In this document: one piece after another, positions 1 to 7,742 of the stretch
Layout: each line of letters begins with the position of its first letter
Position numbering within the stretch: the stretch's first letter is position 1
Program-made: the position numbers and the translations under genes
Notes under the pieces: generated by a model
Seen by the model: the letters and a program-made list of their open reading frames with translations, nothing else
Told to the model about the DNA's origin: nothing
The model's database searches: none
Assembly: GCA_018654575.1 (NCBI GenBank)
Contig: JABILI010000082.1
Span: 1-33,058 of the forward strand
DNA length: 33,058 nucleotides
DNA from: Porticoccaceae bacterium
GTDB lineage: Bacteria; Pseudomonadota; Gammaproteobacteria; Pseudomonadales; Porticoccaceae
Direction: 5' to 3'

Positions 1-450
1 CTGCCTGCTACACAAGAAAGTCGAATCTGTCGTATTTTTTATCGACAGGATTTTATTTCAAGTGCCCTGCATGAAATTGCCCACTGGTGTCTTGCAGGTA
101 ACCAAAGACGCCTATTGGAAGACTTTGGGTACTGGTACCATCCGGACGGCCGGAATGTTAATGAACAGGCCATTTTTGAGGCTGCTGAAACCAAACCTCA
201 GGCTTTAGAGTGGATGTTTGCAGTGGCCTGCGGTCATGGGTTCCGTGTAAGCGCTGACAATTTAGAGGGCCTTGATGACGATGGCCCAAGTTATCTATTC
301 AGGCAAGGTATAGTTAATCAAGCAAAGTCTTGGTGTATCTCTGAGGAATTACCGCCCAGAGCGGCTATATTTTTAGAGAGATTGAACGAGGCTTTCGGCA
401 ACTCTAATGTACGCTGTGATCAGAATTATCAGATGGCAAAAATTGCCTAG
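1..450 (+). CDS. epmC: Elongation factor P hydroxylase EpmC (5'-truncated by window edge)
   Basis: The reading frame is open from base 1, so the gene begins upstream of the window; an internal ATG at 115 is not the true start. EpmC (YfcM) hydroxylates the modified lysine of translation factor EF-P after EpmA and EpmB have acted. The visible part carries the family's HEIAHWC segment (codons 24-30 of the fragment), with its likely metal-binding histidines, then a DFGYWY..PDGR block, a KPQALEW segment and an SADNL segment, in the order known for the family. The stop is 9 nt before the exonuclease gene, so the two are probably cotranscribed. No EF-P, epmA or epmB gene is in the window. Confidence 0.88.
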   Translation: MPATQESRICRIFYRQDFISSALHEIAHWCLAGNQRRLLEDFGYWYHPDGRNVNEQAIFEAAETKPQALEWMFAVACGHGFRVSADNLEGLDDDGPSYLFRQGIVNQAKSWCISEELPPRAAIFLERLNEAFGNSNVRCDQNYQMAKIA

Positions 451-459
451 GGAATTATC

Positions 460-1392
460 ATGCAGGCCTTATTGATTGACTCGTCAATTTATATTTTCCG
501 TAGCTACTTTAGCTTGCCTGAAAATTGGCATTCTCTAGAGCCAAAATTTCCGACTCATGCTGTTTATGGATTTACTGGGTTTCTACTCGATTTATTAAGT
601 CGACAGCAGCCGGAGTATATATTTTGTGCCTTTGATGAGAGCCTTGGAACGGGTTTTCGGCATCAGCTATGTGGGGACTATAAAGCCAATCGTGAATTGC
701 CTGATGATGCGCTCGCCTTTCAGCTAATGGCCTGTCGGCAGTTATGTAGAGTACTTGGCGTCACTGAAATGGCATCAACAGTCTATGAAGCCGATGATTT
801 AATTGGCAGTATGGCCAGCGCTGTCAGGCGAAATAACGTTCAACCTGTTATTGTCAGTCGCGATAAGGATCTTATGCAGCTTATTGAGGGGGAAGATCTT
901 TATTGGGACTTTGGAAAATCGAACGCTAAAGGCCTACGTGTTCTAGAGGCTGAGCTAGAGCTAGGGTGCAATCAGATGGCGGATTACCTAGCCTTAGTGG
1001 GCGATACCAGTGACAATATTTGCGGGATCCCCGGTGTAGGTTCGAAGACAGCCAAGCAACTGCTGTCTCATTTTTCTGACGTAGAAGCGATTATGGATCA
1101 TCTTGATCAGCTTCAAGATTTACCGATTCGTGGAGCGAAGAAGCTAGCAGATAAACTAGCCGGATGTGCAGATCAATTACGACTATCTAGGCAGCTGGCT
1201 ACAATTACATGCGACGCTGAATCAGTGCCTAGTCTTCAAGGAATTGAATGGAAAGGTATTCATATGGATGCCTTTGAGTTGTTTTGTGAAGAGATGGGTT
1301 TTGGCTCAGCGTTTTCGAGGCGCTGTGCTGATCTTAAGCAACGAGATACGCGCCCCTATAGTTCCGCTTCCTCATCGTCTAAGAGAGATTAG
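460..1392 (+). CDS. xni: 5'-3' exonuclease / flap endonuclease (Xni/ExoIX or Pol I N-domain type)
   Basis: This 310-aa protein is a single-domain nuclease of the family formed by the 5' nuclease domain of DNA polymerase I, T5 exonuclease and E. coli Xni. Such enzymes cut flaps during Okazaki fragment processing or repair. Carboxylate metal ligands are visible in EADDLIGS (residues 110-117), SRDKD (133-137) and GDTSDN (181-186). The last is followed by the helix-hairpin-helix GIPGVGSKTA that grips DNA. It is longer than E. coli Xni (about 251 aa), with a low-complexity, serine-rich C-terminal tail. It appears to keep both metal sites, whereas E. coli Xni is reduced, so activity may be closer to the Pol I domain. 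It sits between epmC and pdxB, with a 1-nt gap to pdxB. Family is certain, the exact orthologue less so. Confidence 0.82.
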   Translation: MQALLIDSSIYIFRSYFSLPENWHSLEPKFPTHAVYGFTGFLLDLLSRQQPEYIFCAFDESLGTGFRHQLCGDYKANRELPDDALAFQLMACRQLCRVLGVTEMASTVYEADDLIGSMASAVRRNNVQPVIVSRDKDLMQLIEGEDLYWDFGKSNAKGLRVLEAELELGCNQMADYLALVGDTSDNICGIPGVGSKTAKQLLSHFSDVEAIMDHLDQLQDLPIRGAKKLADKLAGCADQLRLSRQLATITCDAESVPSLQGIEWKGIHMDAFELFCEEMGFGSAFSRRCADLKQRDTRPYSSASSSSKRD

Positions 1393-1393
1393 T

Positions 1394-2515
1394 GTGAAAA
1401 TTATTGCCGACCAAAGTGTACCTCTAGTAACAGAATTATTTGGGCCCTATGGTGATGTTCAGCTATTGTCTGGTCGAGAAATATCTGCTGTAGATATCGT
1501 TGACGCCGACATTCTGCTAGTGAGGTCTGTAACTCAAGTGGATGCTAATCTTCTGGAAGGTTCACCGGTAAAATTTGTTGGCTCTGCGACGATTGGGACA
1601 GATCATGTCGATCTAGATTATCTTCAGGCTGAGGGTGTTTGCTTCGCTCATGCGCCTGGTTGTAATGCTCAATCGGTGGTGCAATATGATTTCTCTGTAA
1701 TGACGAGATTAATGCCCGACTGGCAGACTAAAACTGTCGGTATAGTTGGCTGTGGTAACGTTGGCGGCAGATTGCTAAGAGCGCTTTTATCTATCGGTGT
1801 TGACTGCCGAGTTTATGACCCTTATTTGGCTGGCGATAGCGGAATAATGACCACCGACTTCGAGTCGGTGCTAGACAGCGATATCCTTTGCCTGCATACG
1901 CCTTTAACAGTTTCTGGACTATATCCTACCTTCCACTTACTGGATGCTACAGCGCTATCTAAGCTCAAGCCGGGAGCTCTCTTAATCAACGCAGGCCGTG
2001 GTGCTGTCGTCGACAACAAGGCATTATTGGACCTATTAAAGGGAGGCGTAGACTTAGTGGTTGCCCTCGATGTGTGGGAACCGGAACCTATGGTCGACGT
2101 AGAGTTGCTTCAGTATGTATCTATGGCGTCACCTCATATTGCCGGCTATAGCCTTGAGGGGAAAGTGAACGGTACGTCAATGATCTTCGATACGTTTGTG
2201 GAATGGCAGGGGACCCGGCAGAATAAGAGTAACATCGTCAAACTAGACGATATGGCAGTATGTCCGGTGGTTATAAGTAGCGTTGAGGATGCTATTTTAG
2301 CGAGCTTCGACATCAGCGCAGATGACAATAGAATGCGATTGATACTTGAAGGCATTGAACCCGGCTCACCCCGAGTGGGCGCTCATTTCGACCAGTTACG
2401 CAAAGAGTATCCAGTCCGCCGAGAATGGGCCTCAATGGTATTTAATGCTGAGCGGTTAAACCTCTCGATGAAAGATCGCTTAACGCTAACCTCTCTAGGT
2501 TTTAATCTATGTTAG
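1394..2515 (+). CDS. pdxB: Erythronate-4-phosphate dehydrogenase PdxB
   Basis: PdxB oxidises 4-phosphoerythronate to 2-oxo-3-hydroxy-4-phosphobutanoate, the second step of DXP-dependent pyridoxal phosphate synthesis. The 373-aa length fits E. coli PdxB (378). The GTG start at 1394 is chosen because the protein then begins MKIIADQSVP, as in the family; an open frame upstream only overlaps the exonuclease gene. The D-2-hydroxyacid dehydrogenase fold is clear: the NAD-binding GCGNVG is at residues 119-124, with Arg202 in NAGRGAVVD, the acidic DVWEPEP segment (226-232) and His248 in SPHIAGYS as catalytic residues. The C-terminal PdxB dimerisation region follows. Start and stop are tightly packed between the exonuclease gene and the convergent alaA. 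Confidence 0.95.
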   Translation: MKIIADQSVPLVTELFGPYGDVQLLSGREISAVDIVDADILLVRSVTQVDANLLEGSPVKFVGSATIGTDHVDLDYLQAEGVCFAHAPGCNAQSVVQYDFSVMTRLMPDWQTKTVGIVGCGNVGGRLLRALLSIGVDCRVYDPYLAGDSGIMTTDFESVLDSDILCLHTPLTVSGLYPTFHLLDATALSKLKPGALLINAGRGAVVDNKALLDLLKGGVDLVVALDVWEPEPMVDVELLQYVSMASPHIAGYSLEGKVNGTSMIFDTFVEWQGTRQNKSNIVKLDDMAVCPVVISSVEDAILASFDISADDNRMRLILEGIEPGSPRVGAHFDQLRKEYPVRREWASMVFNAERLNLSMKDRLTLTSLGFNLC

Positions 2516-2524
2516 AACTCAGAC

Positions 2525-2553
2525 GACACTCTATTAGGATTGCAGTGTCTTTT
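2525..2553 (+). terminator. Possible intrinsic terminator for pdxB inside the 3' end of alaA
   Basis: GACACT at 2525-2530 pairs with AGTGTC at 2544-2549 across a 13-nt loop, and TTTT follows. It lies just after the pdxB stop and overlaps the last codons of the convergent alaA. The stem is short, so this is a modest candidate. Confidence 0.35.
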
Positions 2554-3772
2554 CGCGGTTGGCGGTATAAGAGAGGAGAAAGGTGGATAGTCTTTCTATC
2601 GCTTTAATAAGCGTGTCTTGGTCAGGCAAAAATACAATCCTAAAGTGTTGAGTATCTTGACAGGTAAATGCGGAACCCTGAACGATAAGCAGATGTTCTT
2701 TTTTCAGAAGTTCGAGCACAAAGTTCTCGTCGTCATTAATAGGGTAGACCTTAGGGTCTAACTTAAAAAACAAATACATCGCAGAGAGTGGCTTTATGCA
2801 GCTTACGCCCGGAATAGATATTAAGAGTTTATGCGCTAAGTCACGTTGGGCAAGCAGGCGACCACCCGGGAGTATCAAGTCTTCAATACTTTGGCGACCG
2901 CCAAGTGCGGTTTGCACGGCCAACATGGCGGGAACGTTCGCACACAGGCGCATAGAAGCGAGCATCTCTAAACCTTCAATGTAACTTGCTGCCATCTGTT
3001 TCGCGCCACTAATCAACATCCAGCCAGACCTAAAGCCAGCAAGGCGATACGTCTTTGAGAGCCCGTTAAAGGTTAAACACAGCGTGTTTTTGGTTAAAAG
3101 CGAAAGCGGGTAGTGCACCGCATCATCATATAAAATACGGTCATAAATTTCGTCTGCAAATATAATGAGCCCATGCCGTTCGGCAATCGCTACTAATGCG
3201 CATAACGTGTCTTTTGAATAAACCGCACCCGTGGGGTTGTTTGGGTTAATAATAACGATGCCGCGAGTATTTTGAGTAATTTGGCTTTCTATATCATCAA
3301 TATTAGGCTGCCAGCCTTGAGATTCTTCGCATTCATAATGAACAGGTTTTCCACCAGCAATAGATACAGCTGCGGTCCAAAGTGGATAATCAGGGGAGGG
3401 GATGAGAATTTCATCTCCCTGATTGAGCAAGCCCTGCATCGACATTACAATTAATTCACTAACGCCATTACCCATAATAACATCATCAACATGGGCGCCC
3501 TCAAGGCCTTCAGATTGATACCGTTGCATAACAGCTTTTCTGGCGGCGAATAGACCTCTGCTATGTGAGTATCCTTGCGCGTCGCGAAGGTTATGTATGA
3601 CATCCTGCATTATCTCGTCGGGTGCATCAAAACCAAAGGCGCCAGGGTTGCCAATGTTTAGTTTTAAAATTTGCTGACCTTCATCTTCTAGCCAGTTGGC
3701 ATACTCGAGTACGGGACCGCGAATTTCATAATTAACATTATTTAATTTATCTGACTGTAAAAACGGTTTCAT
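2534..3772 (-). CDS. alaA: Glutamate-pyruvate aminotransferase AlaA
   Basis: AlaA is a PLP enzyme of the class I aminotransferase fold that makes alanine from pyruvate and glutamate in the cytoplasm. The 412-aa product matches the E. coli AlaA (YfbQ) pattern along its whole length. Seen blocks include YEIRGPV near residue 15, LNIGNPGAFGFDAPDEI (38-54), GNGVSELI (101-108), PDYPLWTAA (127-135), INPNNPTGAVYSK (175-187) and FADEIYD (205-211). The Schiff-base Lys240 is in GLSKTYR. IEGLEMLASMRLCANVPA follows and is typical of AlaA rather than AspC. The start is the first ATG after a stop-rich region. It is transcribed away from the tRNA promoter region and toward pdxB. Confidence 0.95.
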   Translation of the reverse strand: MKPFLQSDKLNNVNYEIRGPVLEYANWLEDEGQQILKLNIGNPGAFGFDAPDEIMQDVIHNLRDAQGYSHSRGLFAARKAVMQRYQSEGLEGAHVDDVIMGNGVSELIVMSMQGLLNQGDEILIPSPDYPLWTAAVSIAGGKPVHYECEESQGWQPNIDDIESQITQNTRGIVIINPNNPTGAVYSKDTLCALVAIAERHGLIIFADEIYDRILYDDAVHYPLSLLTKNTLCLTFNGLSKTYRLAGFRSGWMLISGAKQMAASYIEGLEMLASMRLCANVPAMLAVQTALGGRQSIEDLILPGGRLLAQRDLAHKLLISIPGVSCIKPLSAMYLFFKLDPKVYPINDDENFVLELLKKEHLLIVQGSAFTCQDTQHFRIVFLPDQDTLIKAIERLSTFLLSYTANREKTLQS

Positions 3773-4025
3773 TGCTTAGACACTTTTCGATGGTTTTATT
3801 AGGGGCGCGCATTGTACCTAAAAAACTAACACTTTTGGATCTCATCAATATCTGATTTTGCTAGGTCTCAATAAAGCGGGCTTTAAAGCCAATTATAGTC
3901 AGCATTGGCGTGCCTGAGTATTTGATGTAAAACTATGGCAATGATGATATCAACGCACTTTACAATGCTTGTATGGCTATTCGGACTAATATCTCGATAA
4001 GGTAAAACTAAATATTAACGATTAG
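3773..4025. other. Non-coding stretch between alaA and an orphan terminator
   Basis: No convincing reading frame is seen. The stretch contains the 5' leader and promoter region of alaA (minus strand) and a short palindrome, GGCTTTAAAGCC, near 3880-3891. It ends at a plus-strand terminator, so it may encode a small RNA read left to right, but no clear promoter for one was found. Confidence 0.3.
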
Positions 4026-4050
4026 AAAAGGGGCTTGTGTCCCTTTTTTT
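4026..4050 (+). terminator. Rho-independent terminator with no upstream gene
   Basis: AAAAGGG (4026-4032) pairs with CCCTTTT (4041-4047) around an 8-nt loop and runs into seven T residues. No plus-strand gene precedes it, so it may end a small RNA or shield the tRNA promoter from read-through. Confidence 0.5.
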
Positions 4051-4080
4051 AATGTATTTAATTTTTAATTAAAAAGGGGA

Positions 4081-4108
4081 TTGCGAATGGTCGTTCTCTG
4101 GGTATAAT
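4081..4108 (+). promoter_or_regulatory. Promoter of the tRNA-Glu/tRNA-Gly operon
   Basis: A -35 box TTGCGA (4081-4086), a 16-nt spacer and a perfect -10 box TATAAT (4103-4108) are followed by the GC-rich discriminator GCCCGCC. Such discriminators are typical of stable-RNA promoters under stringent control. Transcription would start near 4115 and give a leader of about 130 nt before the first tRNA. Confidence 0.75.
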
Positions 4109-4245
4109 GCCCGCCTTGTTGTAGTGAAAGACGACAAGCAGATTTGGCTAGATATGTAACTTTAATGGAACGTATCGAAAAGGGAGCATAATAGGTTAGC
4201 GACTGCTACTCACGTTTGTCCTTGCCAAGACTGGGTTACAGCCTC

Positions 4246-4321
4246 GTCCCGTTCGTCTAGAGGCCCAGGACACCGCCCTTTCACGGCGGTAACAGGGGTT
4301 CGACTCCCCTACGGGACGCCA
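4246..4321 (+). tRNA. tRNA-Glu (anticodon UUC)
   Basis: The 76-nt gene includes an encoded CCA. The acceptor stem GTCCCGT/ACGGGAC, anticodon stem CCGCC/GGCGG with loop CTTTCAC (anticodon at 4280-4282) and T-arm with GTTCGAC all fold. It is the first gene of a two-tRNA operon. Confidence 0.97.
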
Positions 4322-4348
4322 TGTTATAAGTTGCCATTAGTGGCTTCT

Positions 4349-4423
4349 GCGGGAATAGCTCAGTGGTAGAGCAGTTCGTTGCCAACGAACAGGTCGGGAG
4401 TTCGAGCCTCCTTTCCCGCTCCA
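4349..4423 (+). tRNA. tRNA-Gly (anticodon GCC)
   Basis: The 75-nt gene includes CCA. The acceptor stem is GCGGGAA/TTCCCGC and the anticodon stem GTTCG/CGAAC encloses loop TTGCCAA (anticodon at 4381-4383). The T-stem GGGAG/CTCCT contains one G-U pair. It lies 27 nt after tRNA-Glu and is followed directly by a terminator. Confidence 0.97.
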
Positions 4424-4429
4424 ATTAAA

Positions 4430-4460
4430 AAAACGCAAAATTTCGGTTTTGCGTTTTTTT
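4430..4460 (+). terminator. Rho-independent terminator of the tRNA operon
   Basis: AAAACGCAAAA (4430-4440) pairs with TTTTGCGTTTT (4447-4457) around TTTCGG, with a seven-T tail. It starts 7 nt after the CCA of tRNA-Gly. The run of A on the other side would also serve the minus-strand flavodoxin-like gene poorly, so plus is the likely direction. Confidence 0.85.
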
Positions 4461-4502
4461 ATGTCTGCAATAAAGTTCGATAAAACTCTTTGGTGGTTCT
4501 TT

Positions 4503-4970
4503 CTAAAAAATACCTAAGGCTAAACCTGCAGCCATACCTTGACCGAAATCTTCGCACTGCTCTTGATGCTTATTTTTGAAGCCTCCTACAATGATCAGTG
4601 GCTCACATATTTTACGCAAGGGATAGCCCTTAACGATGCGGTCAACCTCTCGAACAGCACCTGTACCATCATTACCTGAGCTGACAAAAATGCCGTAGGG
4701 CAGGTTCAGTTGATAGGATTCAGCGGGGTAGAAGGTGCGATCAAAAAAGTCTTTTAACGCACCGCTCATGTAGCCAAAGTTCTCAGGCGTCCCGAAGAGA
4801 ATGCCATCAGCCCAACGCAAGTCACTCAAATCGGCGTTAAAAGCCGTTATAAAGCGCGTTTTAACCTCATCCTCACGCTGAGAACCCTGGTGCACAGCTT
4901 CCGCCATACGCAGAGTACCGCCGCTCTGACTGTGATAGATAATTAATAGGTTTTTCATTGCTGCATCCAC
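4503..4970 (-). CDS. Flavodoxin-family protein / NAD(P)H-dependent FMN reductase-like
   Basis: The 155-aa cytoplasmic protein has the flavodoxin fold. An N-terminal strand is followed by the phosphate loop HSQSGGTLRMAEAV (around residues 13-26), which binds FMN phosphate. GTPENFGYMSGALKDFFDRT is the flavin-contacting segment of the WrbA/FMN-reductase type. Members reduce quinones, or carry electrons, using bound FMN; the substrate here is unknown. The longest frame begins at 4970. A second ATG at 4958, giving MKNLLIIYHS, fits the family better, and neither has a strong ribosome site. It stands alone, downstream of the tRNA operon on the opposite strand. Confidence 0.75.
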   Translation of the reverse strand: MDAAMKNLLIIYHSQSGGTLRMAEAVHQGSQREDEVKTRFITAFNADLSDLRWADGILFGTPENFGYMSGALKDFFDRTFYPAESYQLNLPYGIFVSSGNDGTGAVREVDRIVKGYPLRKICEPLIIVGGFKNKHQEQCEDFGQGMAAGLALGIF

Positions 4971-5072
4971 ACTATTGGAAAGTATTTTTTACAAATCTGA
5001 GTACACTGGATCTTAATATAAAGTGCCGTAAGACTGTACAAGTCTAAACGTTACCTGAAAACAGGGGTAGGT

Positions 5073-5516
5073 CTAGGTTGCCACTAGATCGGGGCCTGGG
5101 GGGTCAGGTTGCCTATCTCTTGCTAGCCATGATGAATGTGTCGGTAAAACAAGACAGAGCAATCCAAGAAAAATATAATCAAGCATCTGATTCACCTCAG
5201 ACCATTCCTGAAGAATGTAATGCCCAAACATAAGGCTCAGCATAAAGCCTAGCCATGCATAGACGGTATAGCCTTTATATTCATTGCTGAGTAGTGCCAA
5301 CCCCAGACTTATCTCAATAAAAGGGATAAGTGAAAGAAATAAATTAACTAAGGATTCAGCTAAGTTAATCCGTAGCTCACCTTGAAACAGCTCGGAGTAG
5401 TAATTATAAAAAGCACCATCGCTGAAGAACTTGCTAGTGCCTGCTGTAAGCAGGATTAGTATCATTGTTATACGAACAATGCGTTCTGCATCTTTTAATT
5501 TTTGAACTGGAATCAT
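5073..5516 (-). CDS. DoxX/MauE-like four-helix membrane protein
   Basis: The 147-aa product has about four hydrophobic helices (roughly residues 13-29, 54-76, 82-100 and 110-126). The small-residue motif TAGTSKFFSDGAF closes the first helix, as in the DoxX and MauE families. These inner-membrane proteins are linked to quinone or thiol redox chemistry, but their reactions are mostly unknown. AGGAG lies 6 nt upstream of the ATG. The C-terminal tail is rich in Pro and Asp and is cytoplasmic or periplasmic. It is not obviously coupled to the flavodoxin-like gene, since about 100 nt separate them, although both are read in the same direction. Confidence 0.6.
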   Translation of the reverse strand: MIPVQKLKDAERIVRITMILILLTAGTSKFFSDGAFYNYYSELFQGELRINLAESLVNLFLSLIPFIEISLGLALLSNEYKGYTVYAWLGFMLSLMFGHYILQEWSEVNQMLDYIFLGLLCLVLPTHSSWLARDRQPDPPGPDLVAT

Positions 5517-5901
5517 GTGGAACTCCTGTTTTTAGTCTTTTGTAAAAGATCGTTGGACCAATTGCGGGCTAATGTAGCCTATAGACCAAACAATACTACG
5601 GCGCAAGCAGTTCTGTCTAATGCTTGCTGACTAGGACTAATTTGCGTTGTTCCGTATAAATGTGCGCTTGAGTATGACCTGTGGGCCATTGTTATGGTTT
5701 AATTGGCGCTAATGCGTCCGAATAGGCCGAATAGGCCGAATAGGTCGAATAGTCAAAGATTAATGACAGAGTCCTAAATAATGACAACAGTGCCGAGTAA
5801 TGCTGTGATAAGGAACATTCAGAGGCCTCAAGAGCGTCGTCGAGCTTCTTTAGGGCAATACAAGGCCATATGTCGCCTCAGGCTGGGAGAGCCATCTCAG
5901 C
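5517..5901. other. 385-nt divergent intergenic region upstream of msbA
   Basis: No gene is supported. The region must hold promoters for the DoxX-like gene (minus) and the msbA run (plus). Its one visible structure is the 9-nt tandem repeat at 5718-5752. GGGAGA at 5884-5889 is 12 nt from the msbA ATG, farther than is ideal for a ribosome site. Confidence 0.4.
5718..5752. repeat. 9-nt tandem repeat, about four copies
   Basis: The unit CCGAATAGG occurs exactly three times (5718-5726, 5727-5735, 5736-5744), followed by a degenerate fourth copy (TCGAATAG). It lies about 150 nt upstream of msbA. Confidence 0.95.
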
Positions 5902-7740
5902 ATGTCTGAAGCAACAGGTACATCAGGAACAAAAACCTATCTAAGATTGCTAGGTTACGTGGCTCGCTACTGGTTTCCGTTTTTAATCGCCGTATTTGGT
6001 TTGCTACTGCATTCTCTTGCCGAGATCGCCTTTATTGACCTGTTGCGCTATATCACGGACACAGTAGCTGTTCTAACTGGGTCTGCGGCTGATTCTACGG
6101 CTGCGTCCAAGTCAGGGGTTATCGGCGGTATTGCGCAAGGACTATTTGGCGATGAATTAGTCAATGAAAGCTGGCTAGTCATACCGCTATTTTTAATTAT
6201 GATTAGTGCGGTGAGAGGTGTTGGCTATCTGATTGGCACCTATTTCATTGCCTATGTAGCCAATTACCTAGTGCATGCGTTGAGAACGGACCTGTTTAAC
6301 CGCTATTTACTGCTGCCGTTTAAATTTTTTGACCAGTCAATGTCTGGGAATTTGGTGTCGGTAGTTACCTTTAATGTGCAGCAGGTGACAGAGGCAGGCA
6401 CCAAAGCGATTAAGACTGTCATACAGCAGGGCAGTTTAGTGATTCTATTGATGGGGTATCTGTTGTATGTGAATTGGATACTGACTCTGTTCTTTATAGC
6501 CGTATTACCCATTATTGGGATGATCGTTACCAAGGTAAGCAAGCGCTTTAGGCTAATTAGTAAAAATATTCTGTCAGCGATGGGTGATGTGACCCACGTG
6601 ACGCAAGAGGCTGTGCAGGGCTATCAAGAGGTTCGAATATTTGGTGCTGTAAAGACTGAGCGTAACCGGATGAGTAATGCCAGTCATGATAATCGGCGGC
6701 AGAATATGAAAATGGCATTTACCGGCGCTTTGAGTAACCCCTTAATTATCCTGATTGTTTCGTTTGCCTTTGCGGGTGTCACAGGCTTCATGCTCAATCC
6801 GATTATTCTCAACACCATGACTACCGGTAGCTTTATTGCCTTTATTGTCGCTTCAGGGGTACTGATTAAGCCTATTCGGCAGCTTACAGAGGTTAATAGC
6901 GATATTCAGCGCGGTATTGCATCGGCAGAGTCGATCTTTGAGATCCTTGATTCAGAGGCTGAACCGGACGAGGGCACTTTTGAGGCAGAAGCGGTTACCG
7001 GCGGGTTTGAGTTCTCTAATGTCAGTTTCACCTATAAGGGAACCAAGAAAGAGGTCCTTAAAGACATTAATCTCAAGGTTAGCCCAGGTGAGACCATCGC
7101 TCTGGTGGGATCTTCAGGTAGCGGGAAGACGTCACTAGTAAGTTTGATTCCTCGTTTTTATAACCATAAAGAAGGACAGATTTTACTTGATGGCGTCGAT
7201 GTTAATGACTTCTCACTCACTAACTTGAGAAAACATATTGGTATCGTGAGTCAAAACGTCACTTTATTTAACGATACTATTTTTAATAATATCGCCTATG
7301 GCGAATTAAAGGATCGTTCTGAGGATCGGGTACGAGCGGCGGCTAAAATAGCTAATGCCGATGCGTTTATTGAAGATCTGTCCGATGGTTTTGATACACA
7401 TATAGGTGATGATGGTGTCATGCTCTCCGGTGGTCAGAGGCAGCGTATCGCTATAGCGCGTGCAGTGCTTAAGAACGCGCCAATCCTCATACTAGATGAA
7501 GCAACCTCCGCTCTGGATACTGATTCAGAACGCCATATTCAGGCGGCTTTAGAGCAACTTATGAAGGGGCGCACAACCTTTGTTATCGCTCACCGGCTGA
7601 GTACTGTTGAAAAAGCCGATCGTATCTTAGTATTAGAAAAAGGACTCATCGTTGAGCAGGGCACCCATAAGGAGTTGCTGAGTAACAAGGGTCGCTACGC
7701 TAAGCTTTATCGGAATCAGTTTGATGAGTCTGGGGGATAG
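5902..7740 (+). CDS. msbA: Lipid A export ABC transporter MsbA (ATP-binding/permease)
   Basis: This 612-aa half-transporter flips core lipid A across the inner membrane using ATP. Six transmembrane helices fill residues 1 to about 335. The nucleotide-binding domain follows, with Walker A GSSGSGKT (403-410), the signature LSGGQRQRIAIARA (from 508), Walker B ILILDEATSALD (Asp532) and the H-loop His564 in IAHRLS. Length and order match MsbA (E. coli 582 aa); other lipid exporters share this architecture, but the adjacent lpxK and kdsB make MsbA the best reading. Its stop is 2 nt before the lpxK start codon, so the two are probably translated together. Confidence 0.92.
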   Translation: MSEATGTSGTKTYLRLLGYVARYWFPFLIAVFGLLLHSLAEIAFIDLLRYITDTVAVLTGSAADSTAASKSGVIGGIAQGLFGDELVNESWLVIPLFLIMISAVRGVGYLIGTYFIAYVANYLVHALRTDLFNRYLLLPFKFFDQSMSGNLVSVVTFNVQQVTEAGTKAIKTVIQQGSLVILLMGYLLYVNWILTLFFIAVLPIIGMIVTKVSKRFRLISKNILSAMGDVTHVTQEAVQGYQEVRIFGAVKTERNRMSNASHDNRRQNMKMAFTGALSNPLIILIVSFAFAGVTGFMLNPIILNTMTTGSFIAFIVASGVLIKPIRQLTEVNSDIQRGIASAESIFEILDSEAEPDEGTFEAEAVTGGFEFSNVSFTYKGTKKEVLKDINLKVSPGETIALVGSSGSGKTSLVSLIPRFYNHKEGQILLDGVDVNDFSLTNLRKHIGIVSQNVTLFNDTIFNNIAYGELKDRSEDRVRAAAKIANADAFIEDLSDGFDTHIGDDGVMLSGGQRQRIAIARAVLKNAPILILDEATSALDTDSERHIQAALEQLMKGRTTFVIAHRLSTVEKADRILVLEKGLIVEQGTHKELLSNKGRYAKLYRNQFDESGG

Positions 7741-7742
7741 CT

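Noticed and set aside
1166-1393. Extended N-terminus for PdxB
   Set aside because: This part lies in another frame of the exonuclease gene and is not PdxB-like; the family N-terminus starts at the GTG at 1394.
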